Notes: generated by a model not told the origin, from the letters alone. Shown: positions 25,348-34,925, counted from the stretch's first letter. The stretch: 64,000 bases of DNA from Candidatus Symbiobacter mobilis CR (GCF_000477435.1 NC_022576.1:2294001-2358000), one strand, 5' to 3'. A program made the numbers and translations.

Positions 25348-26808
25348 CTACGCCGTGCCACCCACAGTCAGCCCTTCGATGCGCAGCGTGGGCTGCCCCA
25401 CGCCGACGGGAACGCTTTGCCCTTCCTTGCCGCAGGTGCCAACGCCGGTGTCGAACTGCATGTCCGAAGCGATCATCGTGACGCGCTGCAAACATTCCGG
25501 CCCGCTGCCAATCAGCGTGGCCCCTTTGACCGGATATTGCACCTTGCCGTTCTCGACCCAGTACGCACGGCTGGTGGAAAACACGAACTTGCCCGAGGTG
25601 ATATCGACCTGCCCGCCGCTGAAGTGGGTGGCGTACAACCCCTGGCGCACGCTGGCCAGCACTTCTTCCGGGGGCAGCGTTCCTGCACGCAGAAAGGTGT
25701 TGGTCATCCGGGGAATCGGTGCGCAGGCGTAGCTTTCGCGTCGTCCGTTGCCCGTCGTGCGCAGGCGCATCAGCCGGGCATTCATCGCGTCATGCAGGTA
25801 GCCGCGCAGAATGCCGTCTTCGATGAGCACGGTGCTTTGCGTGGCATTGCCTTCGTCGTCGATATTGAGAGAACCCCGCCGCAGGGGCAAGGTGCCGTCG
25901 TCGACGACGGTGACGCCTGGGGCAGCGACACGCTGGCCCACCAGACCGCTGAAGGCGCTGGAGCCTTTGCGGTTGAAGTCGGCCTCCAAGCCATGCCCCA
26001 CGGCCTCGTGCAACAGGATGCCGGGCCAGCCCGCCCCCAGTACCACCGTCATTTCCCCGGCAGGGGCGGGGCGGGCTTCCAGGTTGGTGAGCGCTTCGGA
26101 CACGGCGTCATCGACGCAACGCTCTACCCATTCCGCGTCGAACACGGACAAGCCCGTGCGCCCGCCGCCGCCCGAGGAACCGGTTTCCCGGCGTCCGTTT
26201 TGTTCGGCGATGACTTTGACATGCAAGCGCACCAGGGGCCGCACATCGGCCACCATGCGCCCGTCTGCGCGGACGATGAGCACGGTGTCATGCTGGGCGG
26301 CGACGCTGGCCATGACGAGCACGACGCGAGGGTCTTTGGCGCGCGCCATGCGGTCGATGTCGTGGAGCAAGGCGACCCTTGTGGCGCTGTCGGGGCTGGA
26401 GGTGGGGTCGATATCCGCGTACAGCGATGGTTTGCGCAGCCGTGGCGTTTTGCGTGCCCCCACCCGCGCCCGCCGGGATTGCGCGACCGTGGCGATCGAA
26501 CGCACGGCATGTGCTGCGTCGAAGAGGGAAGGGGCGGAGATGTCGTCAGAGTAGGCGTAGGCAGTCTTTTCGCCACTCACTGCGCGCACGCCCAGCCCTT
26601 GTTCGATCGAAAAAGCCCCGGTTTTGACGATGCCTTCTTCCAGCCCCCAGCTTTGGGAGCGGGAGCACTGCAAGTACAGCTCGGCCTCCTGGACACGGTG
26701 TGCGCGGATCAGCTCCAGCGCCCGGAAAAGTTGTGGTTCATCCAGCCCCGCCGGGGCCAGAAGCTGCGCCGAGGCGCTATCAAGGAACTGTGCGGCTAGG
26801 CTAGACAT
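25348..26808 (-). CDS. tldD: metalloprotease TldD
   Basis: A 486-residue TldD/PmbA family protease. With TldE it forms a heterodimer that degrades unfolded peptides and trims peptide precursors such as microcin B17. The zinc motif HEAVGHGLE is intact near residue 262. The N-terminal half carries SWGLEEGIVKTGAFSIEQGLGVR and the C-terminus ends in the family pattern GVGQPTLRIEGLTVGGT. The start is set at the MSSLAAQF methionine because the upstream frame overlaps the TPP riboswitch region and looks non-coding. pmbA/tldE is not in the window. It is divergent from cytX. Confidence 0.93.
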   Translation of the reverse strand: MSSLAAQFLDSASAQLLAPAGLDEPQLFRALELIRAHRVQEAELYLQCSRSQSWGLEEGIVKTGAFSIEQGLGVRAVSGEKTAYAYSDDISAPSLFDAAHAVRSIATVAQSRRARVGARKTPRLRKPSLYADIDPTSSPDSATRVALLHDIDRMARAKDPRVVLVMASVAAQHDTVLIVRADGRMVADVRPLVRLHVKVIAEQNGRRETGSSGGGGRTGLSVFDAEWVERCVDDAVSEALTNLEARPAPAGEMTVVLGAGWPGILLHEAVGHGLEADFNRKGSSAFSGLVGQRVAAPGVTVVDDGTLPLRRGSLNIDDEGNATQSTVLIEDGILRGYLHDAMNARLMRLRTTGNGRRESYACAPIPRMTNTFLRAGTLPPEEVLASVRQGLYATHFSGGQVDITSGKFVFSTSRAYWVENGKVQYPVKGATLIGSGPECLQRVTMIASDMQFDTGVGTCGKEGQSVPVGVGQPTLRIEGLTVGGTA

Positions 26809-26907
26809 GCCAAAGATTGTAGGAGCGCCCCTGTGCGAGGAAGGAAGCCCCACTACACTGCCCATCGCTGGGGGTGCTGAACCTTGTGGGCTGGCTGTCA
26901 TAGAGCA

Positions 26908-26972
26908 GCGAGCCGGGGTTGGGCTGAGATAGTCCCTTTGAACCTGTTGAGGTAATCCTCGCGCAGGGAAGC
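26908..26972 (+). promoter_or_regulatory. TPP riboswitch (THI element)
   Basis: The conserved core is present in order: a GGGCTGAGA box at 26921-26929, CCCTTTGAACCTG at 26934-26946, GGTAAT at 26951-26956 and a closing GCGCAGGGAAG at 26961-26971. It lies about 70 bases before the cytX ATG. A GGGGG/CCCCC pairing at 26981-27006 could serve as expression platform. Repression by thiamine diphosphate is expected from the class. Confidence 0.93.
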
Positions 26973-27038
26973 CGTTTTTCGGGGGCATTGCGTGCCTTCG
27001 TCCCCCCAGCGGGAAATGGCGGAACTGCTCCATCTGCC

Positions 27039-28448
27039 ATGGCATCCACTTCTGCTCCCGCTTCTACTCCTACTCCCGCTTCTGCCCTCGCGCCCGCGCT
27101 CCATTCCAGTCCTGCGCCTGCGCCCGCTTCTTCCTCGAACGCTTCGTTGTCTGCCCCCGCCCCCGAACGTGTCTTCGGCTGGTGGGATCACACCGCCCTG
27201 TGGTTCAGCCTCGGGGTGGGGTTGCTGGTCGTCCAGGTCGGCGCGTACCTCGTCCCGGCAATGGGAACCCAGGGGGCTGCGCTGGCCATCGTGGTCGGGT
27301 CTATCGTCGGCGCGGGGCTGTTGGGGTGGACGGCTCGCATCGCCTGTCAGCACGGTCTATCCAGCGCGGGGTTGATGCAGGCAACCTTTGGCAGTGGATT
27401 CGCCCGCTTGCCGATCCTCCTCAATATGGTGCAACTCGTGGGGTGGACGACCTTCGAGCTGGTTGTGATGCGCGATGGGACACAAGCCGTCGTTGCGCAG
27501 GTACTGGGGTTTCGGCTTGAAGGGGTCTGGGGCCATGCAGCCGCCTTGCTGCCGTGGGGATTGGTGTTGGTGGCATTGCTGGCGGGGTCGATGACGAAGC
27601 TGGTTCGTCGCGTCGTCTCCCACGTGGCATTGCCGTTGGTCGTGCTTTCTCTGCTATGGTTGAGCGCACAGTTCGCGGCGCGCATCGACAACCCCGTCGC
27701 CTTCTGGCACCGTGCGGGAACGCAAGAAATGGGATGGCTTTCCGCGATGGATCTGGTCGTAGCCATGCCCGCATCGTGGCTGCCTTTGGTGGCCGACTAC
27801 GCCCGCCACGGCATCCATGCTCGCGGCGCGCAGGGGGGAACGTGGCTGGGCTACGCCATTGCCAATGTCTGGTGTTACGCGCTGGGCTTTCTCGTTGCCA
27901 GCGTTGCAGCGACGGACGCGGGAATCGTCCATACCCTGCTGCTTGCGCAAGGCGGCTTGCTGGCGCTGAGCCTGATCCTCATCGACGAACTCGACAACGC
28001 TTATGGCGATGTGTATTCGTGTGCCGTCAGCGGTAGCAGCCTTGTTTCACGTTGGCCGCTGTCCCGTTGGGCGGTGGGGCTGGGCGCGGTGTGTGTGGCA
28101 CTGGCTTTTGTGTTGCCGATGCACGCGCTGGAGCCTTTTTTGCTACTACTCAGCTCGGTATTCGTTCCCCTGTACGGGGTGATTTTGGGCAGTTTGGGCT
28201 GGCAACGCACGACGCTGGCCTTGGACACAGTGGGCAAACTGGCCGTGGATTTGGTGGGCAAGGTCGGCAAAGTGGACTGGGGCGCTGCGGGGGTATGGCT
28301 GGGTGGCGTGGCCTGCTACCACGCCATTGCGAACGCGGCCCCGCAGTACGGAGCGACCTTGCCCACGCTGGCGCTGACGATCGGCGCGACGTGGGCTGTA
28401 CGGGCCATGCGGGCTACGCAGGCGCGTCGTCCGGCAGGATGCGCATAG
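27039..28448 (+). CDS. cytX: hydroxymethylpyrimidine permease CytX (NCS1 family)
   Basis: A 469-residue inner-membrane transporter with about twelve hydrophobic segments starting near residue 48 (ALWFSLGVGLLVV). NCS1-type motifs include GLSSAGLMQATFG near 108 and AMPASWLPLVADYARHG near 245. It should import the HMP moiety of thiamine; this rests on the riboswitch in its leader and thiD next door. The start at 27039 leaves a 45-residue Ala/Pro/Ser-rich tail before the first membrane helix, built from short repeats and unlike typical CytX. The 3' end overlaps the end of thiD on the other strand by 35 bases. Confidence 0.88.
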   Translation: MASTSAPASTPTPASALAPALHSSPAPAPASSSNASLSAPAPERVFGWWDHTALWFSLGVGLLVVQVGAYLVPAMGTQGAALAIVVGSIVGAGLLGWTARIACQHGLSSAGLMQATFGSGFARLPILLNMVQLVGWTTFELVVMRDGTQAVVAQVLGFRLEGVWGHAAALLPWGLVLVALLAGSMTKLVRRVVSHVALPLVVLSLLWLSAQFAARIDNPVAFWHRAGTQEMGWLSAMDLVVAMPASWLPLVADYARHGIHARGAQGGTWLGYAIANVWCYALGFLVASVAATDAGIVHTLLLAQGGLLALSLILIDELDNAYGDVYSCAVSGSSLVSRWPLSRWAVGLGAVCVALAFVLPMHALEPFLLLLSSVFVPLYGVILGSLGWQRTTLALDTVGKLAVDLVGKVGKVDWGAAGVWLGGVACYHAIANAAPQYGATLPTLALTIGATWAVRAMRATQARRPAGCA

Positions 28449-29247
28449 GCGCCGGGCCAAAACCGTGGTTGAGCGGGCCGTTGCCATGGCCCGTGCGCAC
28501 GGCAGCCCCGCTGCGCAGTGCCTGCGCGACGAAGTCGTGCGCACGCTGCACCGCATCGACGAGCGAAGCCCCCAATGCCAGATGCGCCGCAATGGCGCTG
28601 GACAGCGTACACCCTGTACCGTGGGTGTTGGGGGTATCGATGCGCGGCGTTGCCATCCAGATGGGTTCCTGCCCATGCACGAGCAGCAAATCCGTCACAG
28701 TCGGCCCCGGTAGATGTCCCCCTTTGAGCAAGACAGCATGGGCGCCCCGGCCCAACAACGCTTGCGCAGCCTCGGCCATGTCCTGGGGGCTGGTGAGTGG
28801 CTTGCCAACGAGCAGCGCGGCCTCATCGAGATTCGGCGTGACGATGGCGCTGCGTGGAAAAAGTTGTTGGACGAGCGTTTCGACTGCACGCTGGTCGATC
28901 AGCACCGCCCCGCTGGTGGCGACCATGACGGGGTCGAGCACGACATGGGGGAGCACATACCGGTCGATGGCATGGGCCACGGTGTGGACGATCTCGGCAC
29001 AGTGCAACATGCCCACCTTGACCGCGCAGACGCCAATGTCTTGCACAACGGCGTCGATTTGTTCGCGCAGCATTTCCGGCGGAACGCTATGAATCGACCG
29101 CACCTCGCAGGTGTTCTGCGCAGTCAGCGCGGTGATGGCGGACATGCCATAGCAACCCAGCGCAGCGAAAGTTTTCAAGTCGGCCTGAATGCCAGCGCCG
29201 CCTCCGCTATCAGAGCCGGCAATGGTCAATACGCGGGGATATTGCAT
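28414..29247 (-). CDS. thiD: hydroxymethylpyrimidine/phosphomethylpyrimidine kinase
   Basis: A 277-residue ribokinase-fold enzyme that phosphorylates HMP and HMP-P for thiamine synthesis. Substrate loop GSDSGGGAGIQADLKTF lies at residues 11-27, the DPVMVATSG strand near 105 and the anion-hole HGTGCTLSSAIA near 209. The start is MQYPRVLTIAGSD; the longer open frame upstream is shadow sequence over metW. It follows metW by 28 bases, so it probably belongs to the metX-metW transcript. It is convergent with cytX, which would feed it HMP. Confidence 0.94.
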   Translation of the reverse strand: MQYPRVLTIAGSDSGGGAGIQADLKTFAALGCYGMSAITALTAQNTCEVRSIHSVPPEMLREQIDAVVQDIGVCAVKVGMLHCAEIVHTVAHAIDRYVLPHVVLDPVMVATSGAVLIDQRAVETLVQQLFPRSAIVTPNLDEAALLVGKPLTSPQDMAEAAQALLGRGAHAVLLKGGHLPGPTVTDLLLVHGQEPIWMATPRIDTPNTHGTGCTLSSAIAAHLALGASLVDAVQRAHDFVAQALRSGAAVRTGHGNGPLNHGFGPAPMRILPDDAPA

Positions 29248-29275
29248 GGGTATAGCGTGGGAAGAATGATCATCT

Positions 29276-29863
29276 TCAGCGCGAAAGCCGATACACCGAT
29301 GTGCTGGCAAGCAGATTGGGGAACCGGCGCACCACCTGACCATCCTGAATACCGCAACTATCGAGGATGTGCAGCCCGCACCGGCGTGCGAGGATGCTGA
29401 GGTCGGCGTGCGTGCCGAAGCGGATGTTCGGCGTGTCGTACCACGAATAAGGTAAGCGGGGGGTGACTGGCATGCGCCCGCGCAGCACGCTCCAGCGGTT
29501 CGGCCAGTGGCCGAAGTTGGGGTGCGCGACGATGCCCACCTTGCCGACGCGCACGGTCTCGCGCAGCATGACTTCCGCATTGCGCAGGTGTTGCAGGGTA
29601 TCGATCTGCAAGACGACGTCGAAAGAGGCATCCTCGAACATCGATAGCCCTTCATCAAGGTTCGCCTGGATGACCTGCACGCCACGGCGCACGCATTCCA
29701 GCACGTTGTCGTCGGCGATTTCGACGCCATAGCCGCTGCATCCCCGCGCTTCTTGCAGGTGCGCAAGCATCGCGCCGTCGCCGCAGCCGAGGTCGAGCAC
29801 GCGGGACCCTGGCGGAATCCACTCGGCAATGGCTTGTTGGGTGGGGTCGATAAAGCTGGTCAT
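29276..29863 (-). CDS. metW: methionine biosynthesis protein MetW
   Basis: A 195-residue methyltransferase-fold protein. The SAM-type loop VLDLGCGDGAML starts near residue 23, and NFGHWPNRW and LPYSWYDTPNIRFGTHAD near 115-150 are specific for MetW. It works with MetX in proteobacterial methionine synthesis, where it activates or stabilises the acyltransferase. It sits 69 bases after metX on the same strand with a palindromic repeat between them, and 28 bases before thiD. Confidence 0.94.
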   Translation of the reverse strand: MTSFIDPTQQAIAEWIPPGSRVLDLGCGDGAMLAHLQEARGCSGYGVEIADDNVLECVRRGVQVIQANLDEGLSMFEDASFDVVLQIDTLQHLRNAEVMLRETVRVGKVGIVAHPNFGHWPNRWSVLRGRMPVTPRLPYSWYDTPNIRFGTHADLSILARRCGLHILDSCGIQDGQVVRRFPNLLASTSVYRLSR

Positions 29864-29887
29864 GGGTTCAAGGTCTATGGCATCAAG

Positions 29888-29926
29888 CCCCCCTCGCCCA
29901 GTGGGAGAGGGGCTGGGGGGTGAGGG
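29888..29926 (+). repeat. dispersed GC-rich palindromic repeat (copy 1)
   Basis: CCCCTC-GCCCAGTGG-GAGAGGGG followed by CTGGGGGGTGAGGG. A second copy lies at 43721-43756. The form matches the CCCTCTCCC...GGGAGAGGG...GGTGAGGG intergenic repeat widespread in Proteobacteria. It sits between metX and metW. Confidence 0.8.
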
Positions 29927-29932
29927 ACACTG

Positions 29933-31093
29933 TCATCGCCCCAGCGTAGCGGCGACCCTGCTGAAGTAGGCGCGAACGACGCCGTGGTACCGGGCATCGT
30001 CGAGCAGGAAGGCATCGTGCCCGTGGGGCGTGTCGATTTCCGCATAGGTGACATCACGCTTGTTGTCGAGCAGCGCCTTGACGATCTCGCGGCTGCGCTT
30101 TGGCGAAAAACGCCAGTCCGTGGTAAAGCTCACGACGAGAAAACGCGCAGTGGCGCGGCGCAGTGCCTCCGTCAAATGGCCACCGAAGCGCGAAGCCGGG
30201 TCAAAGTAGTCGAGCACTCGGGTAATCAGCAGGTAGGTATTGGCGTCGAAGTACTCGGCAAATTTGTCGCCCTGGTAGCGCAAATAGCTTTCGATCTGGA
30301 ACTCAATGTCCTGCGTGCTGTAGCGGTACGGGCGCTGTTGGGGCGGTTCTGCGGCGTTGGCGACGATGGCGTCGCGAAGCTGGCGGCCGAAGCGCTCATT
30401 CATCACGTCGTCGCTCAGGTACGTGATGTGCCCGATCATCCGCGCGATGCGCAGGCCGCGTTTGGGAACGGTGCCGTGTGCGTAGTAGTTGCCGCCATGG
30501 AAGTCGGGGTCGGTGACGATGGCGCGGCGTGCGACTTCATTGAAAGCGATGTTTTCCGCAGTCAGGTTCGGCGCGCTGGCAATGACGACAGCGTGGCGAA
30601 CGCGCTGGGGATATTGGAGCGTCCAGCTTAGCGCCTGCATCCCGCCCAGACTGCCCCCGACGACGGCAGAGAGGGTGTCGATGCCCAGCGAGTCGAGCAG
30701 TCGCGCTTGCGCATCGACCCAGTCTTCGACGGTGACGACGGGGAAATCTGGCCCGTACACCTTGCCGGTATCGGGGTTGGGGTGCATCGGGCCTGTCGAA
30801 CCGAAGCAGGAACCTGGGTTGTTGACGCCGATGACGAAAAAGACATTCGTATCGATGGGCTTACCGGGGCCGACCATGTTGTCCCACCAACCCTGGCTTT
30901 TGCTCTGGCCCTCGTACTCGCCCGCAACGTGGTGCGAGGCATTGAGCGCATGGCATACCAGCACGGCGTTGGAACGGTCGGCGTTGAGAGTTCCGTAGGT
31001 TTCAAAGCACAGGTCGTACTCGCGCAGCACCGCACCGGATTGCAGGGGGAGTGCGTCGGCAAAGTGCAGATACTGGGGATTGACGTAGGGCAT
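29933..31093 (-). CDS. metX: homoserine O-acyltransferase
   Basis: A 386-residue alpha/beta hydrolase enzyme that activates homoserine in methionine synthesis. The catalytic serine lies in [10 protein letters not shown] near residue 146 and the His in HGHDAFLLD near 356. [10 protein letters not shown] near 93 is the family oxyanion region. Proteobacterial MetX proteins use acetyl- or succinyl-CoA, and the choice cannot be made by eye. The ATG at 31093 gives [11 protein letters not shown]; upstream in-frame residues look non-coding. No SAM riboswitch was recognised in the leader. The downstream partner metW supports the call. Confidence 0.94.
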   Translation of the reverse strand: MPYVNPQYLHFADALPLQSGAVLREYDLCFETYGTLNADRSNAVLVCHALNASHHVAGEYEGQSKSQGWWDNMVGPGKPIDTNVFFVIGVNNPGSCFGSTGPMHPNPDTGKVYGPDFPVVTVEDWVDAQARLLDSLGIDTLSAVVGGSLGGMQALSWTLQYPQRVRHAVVIASAPNLTAENIAFNEVARRAIVTDPDFHGGNYYAHGTVPKRGLRIARMIGHITYLSDDVMNERFGRQLRDAIVANAAEPPQQRPYRYSTQDIEFQIESYLRYQGDKFAEYFDANTYLLITRVLDYFDPASRFGGHLTEALRRATARFLVVSFTTDWRFSPKRSREIVKALLDNKRDVTYAEIDTPHGHDAFLLDDARYHGVVRAYFSRVAATLGR

Positions 31094-31159
31094 GAGGAAG
31101 GAAAGCGCGAGGAAGGAATGGGTGCGTGATGGGATAGGGTGACGAAGCTGGCGCAAGAG

Positions 31160-31183
31160 GCAGGAGCAATGACAGTCGCGATC
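31160..31183 (+). repeat. REP-like palindrome (degenerate)
   Basis: GCAGGAGCAATGACAGTCGCGATC, a weaker member of the family at 6407-6430, located between the divergent metX and ispD genes. Confidence 0.5.
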
Positions 31184-31319
31184 AGCGCCTGGGCCATAGA
31201 CTATTTTCGCGCCAAACCGCCGCTACAACGCCGCGAATCGGCCGCCAATCCGGCGCTTTCCCCTTCCGACCATTGCGCTGCAAAGCCCGGTTTTGCTGCC
31301 ATGCCTCTACCTACAATCG

Positions 31320-32120
31320 ATGGTTATGCCCCTGCCAAAACACGCAACCATCCCCTATGCAGACGATGCCACGCAGCGCATCTTTGCCTTGATTCCTTGT
31401 GCGGGCGCGGGGTTGCGTTGTGGCCCTTGCGGGGCGGGGCAGCCCAAGCAATTCCACCCATTGGCCGGACAACCCATGGTGTTCCATACCCTCGCTGCCT
31501 TTGCAGGGGTGGAGCGCGTGGCATCCACCCTCGTCGTGCTGGCCCCCAATGATGCGGTTGGCGCTGGTTTATTGGAGGCCTGGTGCGCTGATCATCCGCG
31601 CTTTGCCTTCTCCGCCTGTGGGGGAGCCACCAGAGCGCGTACCGTGACGCAAGGCCTGGAGCATTTGCTGCGCACGGAAGCGCACGCAGAAGACTGGGTG
31701 ATGGTGCATGATGCCGCTCGTTGCCTGATTCAGCCGGAATCGATCAATACGTTGATTGACGCCTGCCTGTCGGACCCCGTCGGTGGGCTTCTTGCCCTGC
31801 CGTTGCCAGATACCCTCAAGCACGGCCGTGCAGACAGGGTTGCCGCAACGCTGCGCCGTCAGGACAAATGGCTGGCGCAGACCCCGCAAATGTTCCGCAT
31901 CGGCAAGCTGCTTGACGCTTTGCACCATTCCCCCGACGAAGTGACCGACGACGCCATGGCGATCGAAGCCATGGGGGAATCGCCTTTGCTCGTTCGAGGC
32001 AGCACCCAGAATTTCAAGGTCACGTATCCGGAAGACTTGGCATTTGCCGAGACGATTCTTCGCGGGCGCACCTGCTCCGTCCCTCCTCCAGCCTCCCCTA
32101 GCCCTTTGACCTCTCCATGA
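31320..32120 (+). CDS. ispD: 2-C-methyl-D-erythritol 4-phosphate cytidylyltransferase
   Basis: A 266-residue nucleotidyltransferase that makes CDP-ME in the MEP isoprenoid pathway. The CTP loop reads [11 protein letters not shown] where most IspD proteins have an AAGxG core, followed by [20 protein letters not shown] replaces the usual G-x-x-R-x-x-[23 protein letters not shown] and TDDAM are normal. Starts at 31320 and 31326 are both possible. The product ends in a Pro/Ser-rich tail beyond the domain. ispF follows with an ATGA overlap, confirming the pair. Confidence 0.92.
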   Translation: MVMPLPKHATIPYADDATQRIFALIPCAGAGLRCGPCGAGQPKQFHPLAGQPMVFHTLAAFAGVERVASTLVVLAPNDAVGAGLLEAWCADHPRFAFSACGGATRARTVTQGLEHLLRTEAHAEDWVMVHDAARCLIQPESINTLIDACLSDPVGGLLALPLPDTLKHGRADRVAATLRRQDKWLAQTPQMFRIGKLLDALHHSPDEVTDDAMAIEAMGESPLLVRGSTQNFKVTYPEDLAFAETILRGRTCSVPPPASPSPLTSP

Positions 32121-32647
32121 ACCCTGCTTCCTTTCGTATCGGCCAAGGCTGGGATGTGCATCCACTGGCGCCTGACCGCAAATTGATCCTCGGCGGGGTG
32201 GATATTCCCCATCCCATGGGTTTGGACGGTCATTCTGACGCCGATGTCCTGCTGCACGCGATTACCGACGCCTTGCTGGGCGCCGCCGCGCTGCGCGACA
32301 TTGGCACGCATTTCCCCGATACCGATTCCCGGTACCACAACGCGGATTCCGCCGTATTGTTGTCGCGTGCCTGGCAGTGGGTGCGATCTTTTGGGTACGA
32401 GCTGCTCAATCTTGATAGCACGGTCATTGCCCAGGCCCCCCGCATGGCTCCGTACATCCCGTCGATGCGCTCGTCTGTTGCGCTCATCCTGGGCGTAGAA
32501 GAGGAGCAGATCAACATCAAAGCCAAGACTGCCGAAAAACTAGGCCCCGTCGGCCAGGGGCAGTCGATTGAGGCCATGGCCGTCGTGCTGTTGGCGCAAA
32601 CTGCCCAGCCACGCAAGCGTTCTATGGGTATGGATAGCGACGAGTAA
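32117..32647 (+). CDS. ispF: 2-C-methyl-D-erythritol 2,4-cyclodiphosphate synthase
   Basis: A 176-residue trimeric enzyme that cyclises CDP-ME-2P in isoprenoid synthesis. [11 protein letters not shown] holds the zinc-binding Asp and His at 13 and 15, and [20 protein letters not shown] carries the next conserved block. [20 protein letters not shown] is the C-terminal signature. A 15-residue extension (after LLAQTAQP) goes past the normal end. The start overlaps the ispD stop by four bases. Confidence 0.96.
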   Translation: MNPASFRIGQGWDVHPLAPDRKLILGGVDIPHPMGLDGHSDADVLLHAITDALLGAAALRDIGTHFPDTDSRYHNADSAVLLSRAWQWVRSFGYELLNLDSTVIAQAPRMAPYIPSMRSSVALILGVEEEQINIKAKTAEKLGPVGQGQSIEAMAVVLLAQTAQPRKRSMGMDSDE

Positions 32648-32680
32648 TTGCCATTGCGATGGTTTTCCAAGGCGGTATCG

Positions 32681-33736
32681 ATGTGTGCAACCCGTAGCCC
32701 AGTACCCTCGATCACCATCGCGCAACCCGACGACTGGCATGTCCATCTGCGCGATGGCGCCATGCTTTCGGCGGTGGTTCCCTATACGGCACGCCAGTTT
32801 GCGCGGGCCATCGTCATGCCCAATCTGCTCCCGCCCATCACTACGGCGGAACAGGCGTTGGCGTATCGCCAGCGGATCCTCTCCGCAGTGCCTGCTGGGG
32901 TGGCGTTCACCCCCTTAATGACGATCTACCTGACCGACCGCACCACGGCGGCAGACATTGCCCGCGCGCGGGATGCCGGGGTGGTAGCCGTCAAGTTGTA
33001 CCCCGCTGGGGCGACGACGAATAGCGATGCCGGGGTGACTGCGCTGCACCGCGTCGCCCCTGCGCTGGAGGCGATGCAACGCCTGGGCGTTCCCCTGCTC
33101 GTGCATGGTGAAGTGACTGACCCCGCTGTCGACATCTTTGACCGCGAATCGGTGTTTCTGGATACGGTGCTCGACCCCCTGCGCAAAGACTTTCCCGCGC
33201 TGCGCGTTGTGATGGAACACGTCACCACGCGGGAGGCAGTGCAATACGTGCAGTCCGTTGCGCAGGGCCTGGCTGCAACGATCACCGCGCACCATCTGCT
33301 TTTTCACCGCAATGCGCTGTTGGCGGGGGGGCTGCGTCCCCACTACTACTGTCTGCCGATCCTCAAGCGGGCCGAGCATCGCGATGCATTGCTGGCTGCG
33401 GCGACGGGAGGGGATCGGCGGTTCTTTCTGGGCACCGACAGCGCCCCGCACCCCATTCACCGCAAGGAATGCGCCCAAGGCTGCGCGGGGTGCTTTACCG
33501 CGCCCGTGGCCATCGAGTTGTATGTAACGGCTTTCGAGGCTGCGGGTGCGCTGGATCGGCTCGAAGCCTTTGCCAGCCACCACGGCGCGGATTTCTATGG
33601 ACTCCCCCGCAACCTGGGCGCCTTGACCTTGCACCGTGTAGCCTGGGAACCCCCGAAGCGCATCGACACAGCGGACGAAGGGCTGCACCCCTTGATTCCC
33701 GAAGGCGGGCTGGGGTGGCGCGTGGCGAATGGGTGA
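32681..33736 (+). CDS. pyrC: dihydroorotase
   Basis: A 351-residue zinc amidohydrolase of the class II PyrC type, third step of pyrimidine synthesis. DDWHVHLRDG near residue 17 supplies two metal-ligand histidines, VKLYPAGATTNS the bridging carbamylated lysine, LVHGEV and a later EHVT the other histidines, and LGTDSAPH the catalytic aspartate. The ATG at 32681 is chosen; an in-frame TTG at 32648 lies one base after the ispF stop. It is probably the third gene of the ispD-ispF-pyrC transcript. The 3' end is convergent with the beta-barrel gene, only six bases away. Confidence 0.95.
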   Translation: MCATRSPVPSITIAQPDDWHVHLRDGAMLSAVVPYTARQFARAIVMPNLLPPITTAEQALAYRQRILSAVPAGVAFTPLMTIYLTDRTTAADIARARDAGVVAVKLYPAGATTNSDAGVTALHRVAPALEAMQRLGVPLLVHGEVTDPAVDIFDRESVFLDTVLDPLRKDFPALRVVMEHVTTREAVQYVQSVAQGLAATITAHHLLFHRNALLAGGLRPHYYCLPILKRAEHRDALLAAATGGDRRFFLGTDSAPHPIHRKECAQGCAGCFTAPVAIELYVTAFEAAGALDRLEAFASHHGADFYGLPRNLGALTLHRVAWEPPKRIDTADEGLHPLIPEGGLGWRVANG

Positions 33737-33742
33737 TGCCTT

Positions 33743-34855
33743 TCACCATACCCGCCGTACCCCCACACCAAAGGTTGCGTGGCCGGATCCGAAGCGTTTG
33801 GCGGTGCTGCTGTTGTAGGTGACGGGGATGTCATCGAGCAGCAGGTGGCTGGTGGTTTGTGCCCTGCCATAGACCGTCCACCCTGGCCGCACTGGGTAGC
33901 TGGCTTGGAATAGCAGATGTTCATTGCGCTGGTAACTGCGTGCGCCGCGCCCGGCCAGGATGCCATCGACCCCATTGCGACGCATGTAGTGATAGAGATA
34001 GCCGACGTTGAACGTCCATGCGCCGCGTTGCCATTGCACGTTGCCCCCCACCTGCGCGAAATTTCCACGCCACGCGATTTCGGTCGGGATATCGACACCG
34101 TACAGCCCGCTTCGGTCATAGAGCTGCTCCATCACGATCCCGCCCACGTTGCAGGGGGGGATCAGGTTGGCCAGCATCGTATTGCCCCAGAACGTGACGT
34201 GGTAGAGGCATCCGTTGCGTTTTGTCGTGGCTTCCATGCCCTGGTACGACAGCTTGGTTTTGCCGATGCCGACGTGTGCGCTCAGGGTGGCGCCCGCCCA
34301 TACCTTCCAGCTTCCCACCACATCTGCCTGAATCTGGCGATCTTCGGGTTTGTCGATATGCACCGTGCGCAGCCGCGCACCGGGAACCACTATGGCCGTT
34401 GTCGATTCGGTAGCGCTGGCGTGGTTGCCCCATGCGGACAGGCGCGCCGCCCATGTTCCGTTCCCGCCGATCCACTCCAGCGGATGCATCGCCGAAACCT
34501 GCCACGACGTGTAGTGGTACGCATCCGAAGCACTGCGCAACGACTTTCTGCCTAGCGAAGCCGACAGCCAATTCCCCCCGGCCACCTTGGCCCCGCCGCT
34601 GATAGCGACCGAATGAAAGTCCCCGGCGGGGGTGCCTGCGTTGGCGGGGTCGTCTTCGCGAACGCGGAACACATCCAATGCACCGTTCAGATGGTCGGTG
34701 GAGAGTTCCAAGTAGGCTTTGTCCGCAGGGGGGGTGGCCTGGAGCAGCGCATCCCAGGGGGCGGAATGCGCTGCGGTGGCGTAGCCCAGCGCTGTGATCG
34801 CCGCTGTGATTGTTATACGCAGCGCGACCACGGGAAAGCCGTAACCCAGTCGCAT
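33743..34855 (-). CDS. predicted outer-membrane beta-barrel protein
   Basis: 370 residues. The ATG at 34855 has GGAG about twelve bases upstream. A signal peptide ends near AAHSA at about residue 31. The mature protein is full of alternating polar/hydrophobic strands with aromatic girdles (WQVSAMHPLEWIG, ARLSAWGNHA, FAQVGGNVQW, GYLYHYM). It closes with FGVGVRRVW, a terminal aromatic residue as expected for BAM-inserted barrels. Two Cys residues near 232 and 249 may form a loop disulfide. No porin or transporter family was recognised. It follows two giant lipoprotein genes on the same strand and could be their outer-membrane partner. Confidence 0.6.
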   Translation of the reverse strand: MRLGYGFPVVALRITITAAITALGYATAAHSAPWDALLQATPPADKAYLELSTDHLNGALDVFRVREDDPANAGTPAGDFHSVAISGGAKVAGGNWLSASLGRKSLRSASDAYHYTSWQVSAMHPLEWIGGNGTWAARLSAWGNHASATESTTAIVVPGARLRTVHIDKPEDRQIQADVVGSWKVWAGATLSAHVGIGKTKLSYQGMEATTKRNGCLYHVTFWGNTMLANLIPPCNVGGIVMEQLYDRSGLYGVDIPTEIAWRGNFAQVGGNVQWQRGAWTFNVGYLYHYMRRNGVDGILAGRGARSYQRNEHLLFQASYPVRPGWTVYGRAQTTSHLLLDDIPVTYNSSTAKRFGSGHATFGVGVRRVW

Positions 34856-34925
34856 GGGACGTTTTTCTCCGTAGATCGCTGCGTTGCGCACTACGTCGCT
34901 TTTTCCGTAGTGTCAGGAACGGCGG

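Noticed and set aside
31094..31319. SAM riboswitch upstream of metX
   Set aside because: No conserved SAM-I, SAM-II or SAH-type core could be found on the minus strand; only a degenerate REP-like palindrome is present.
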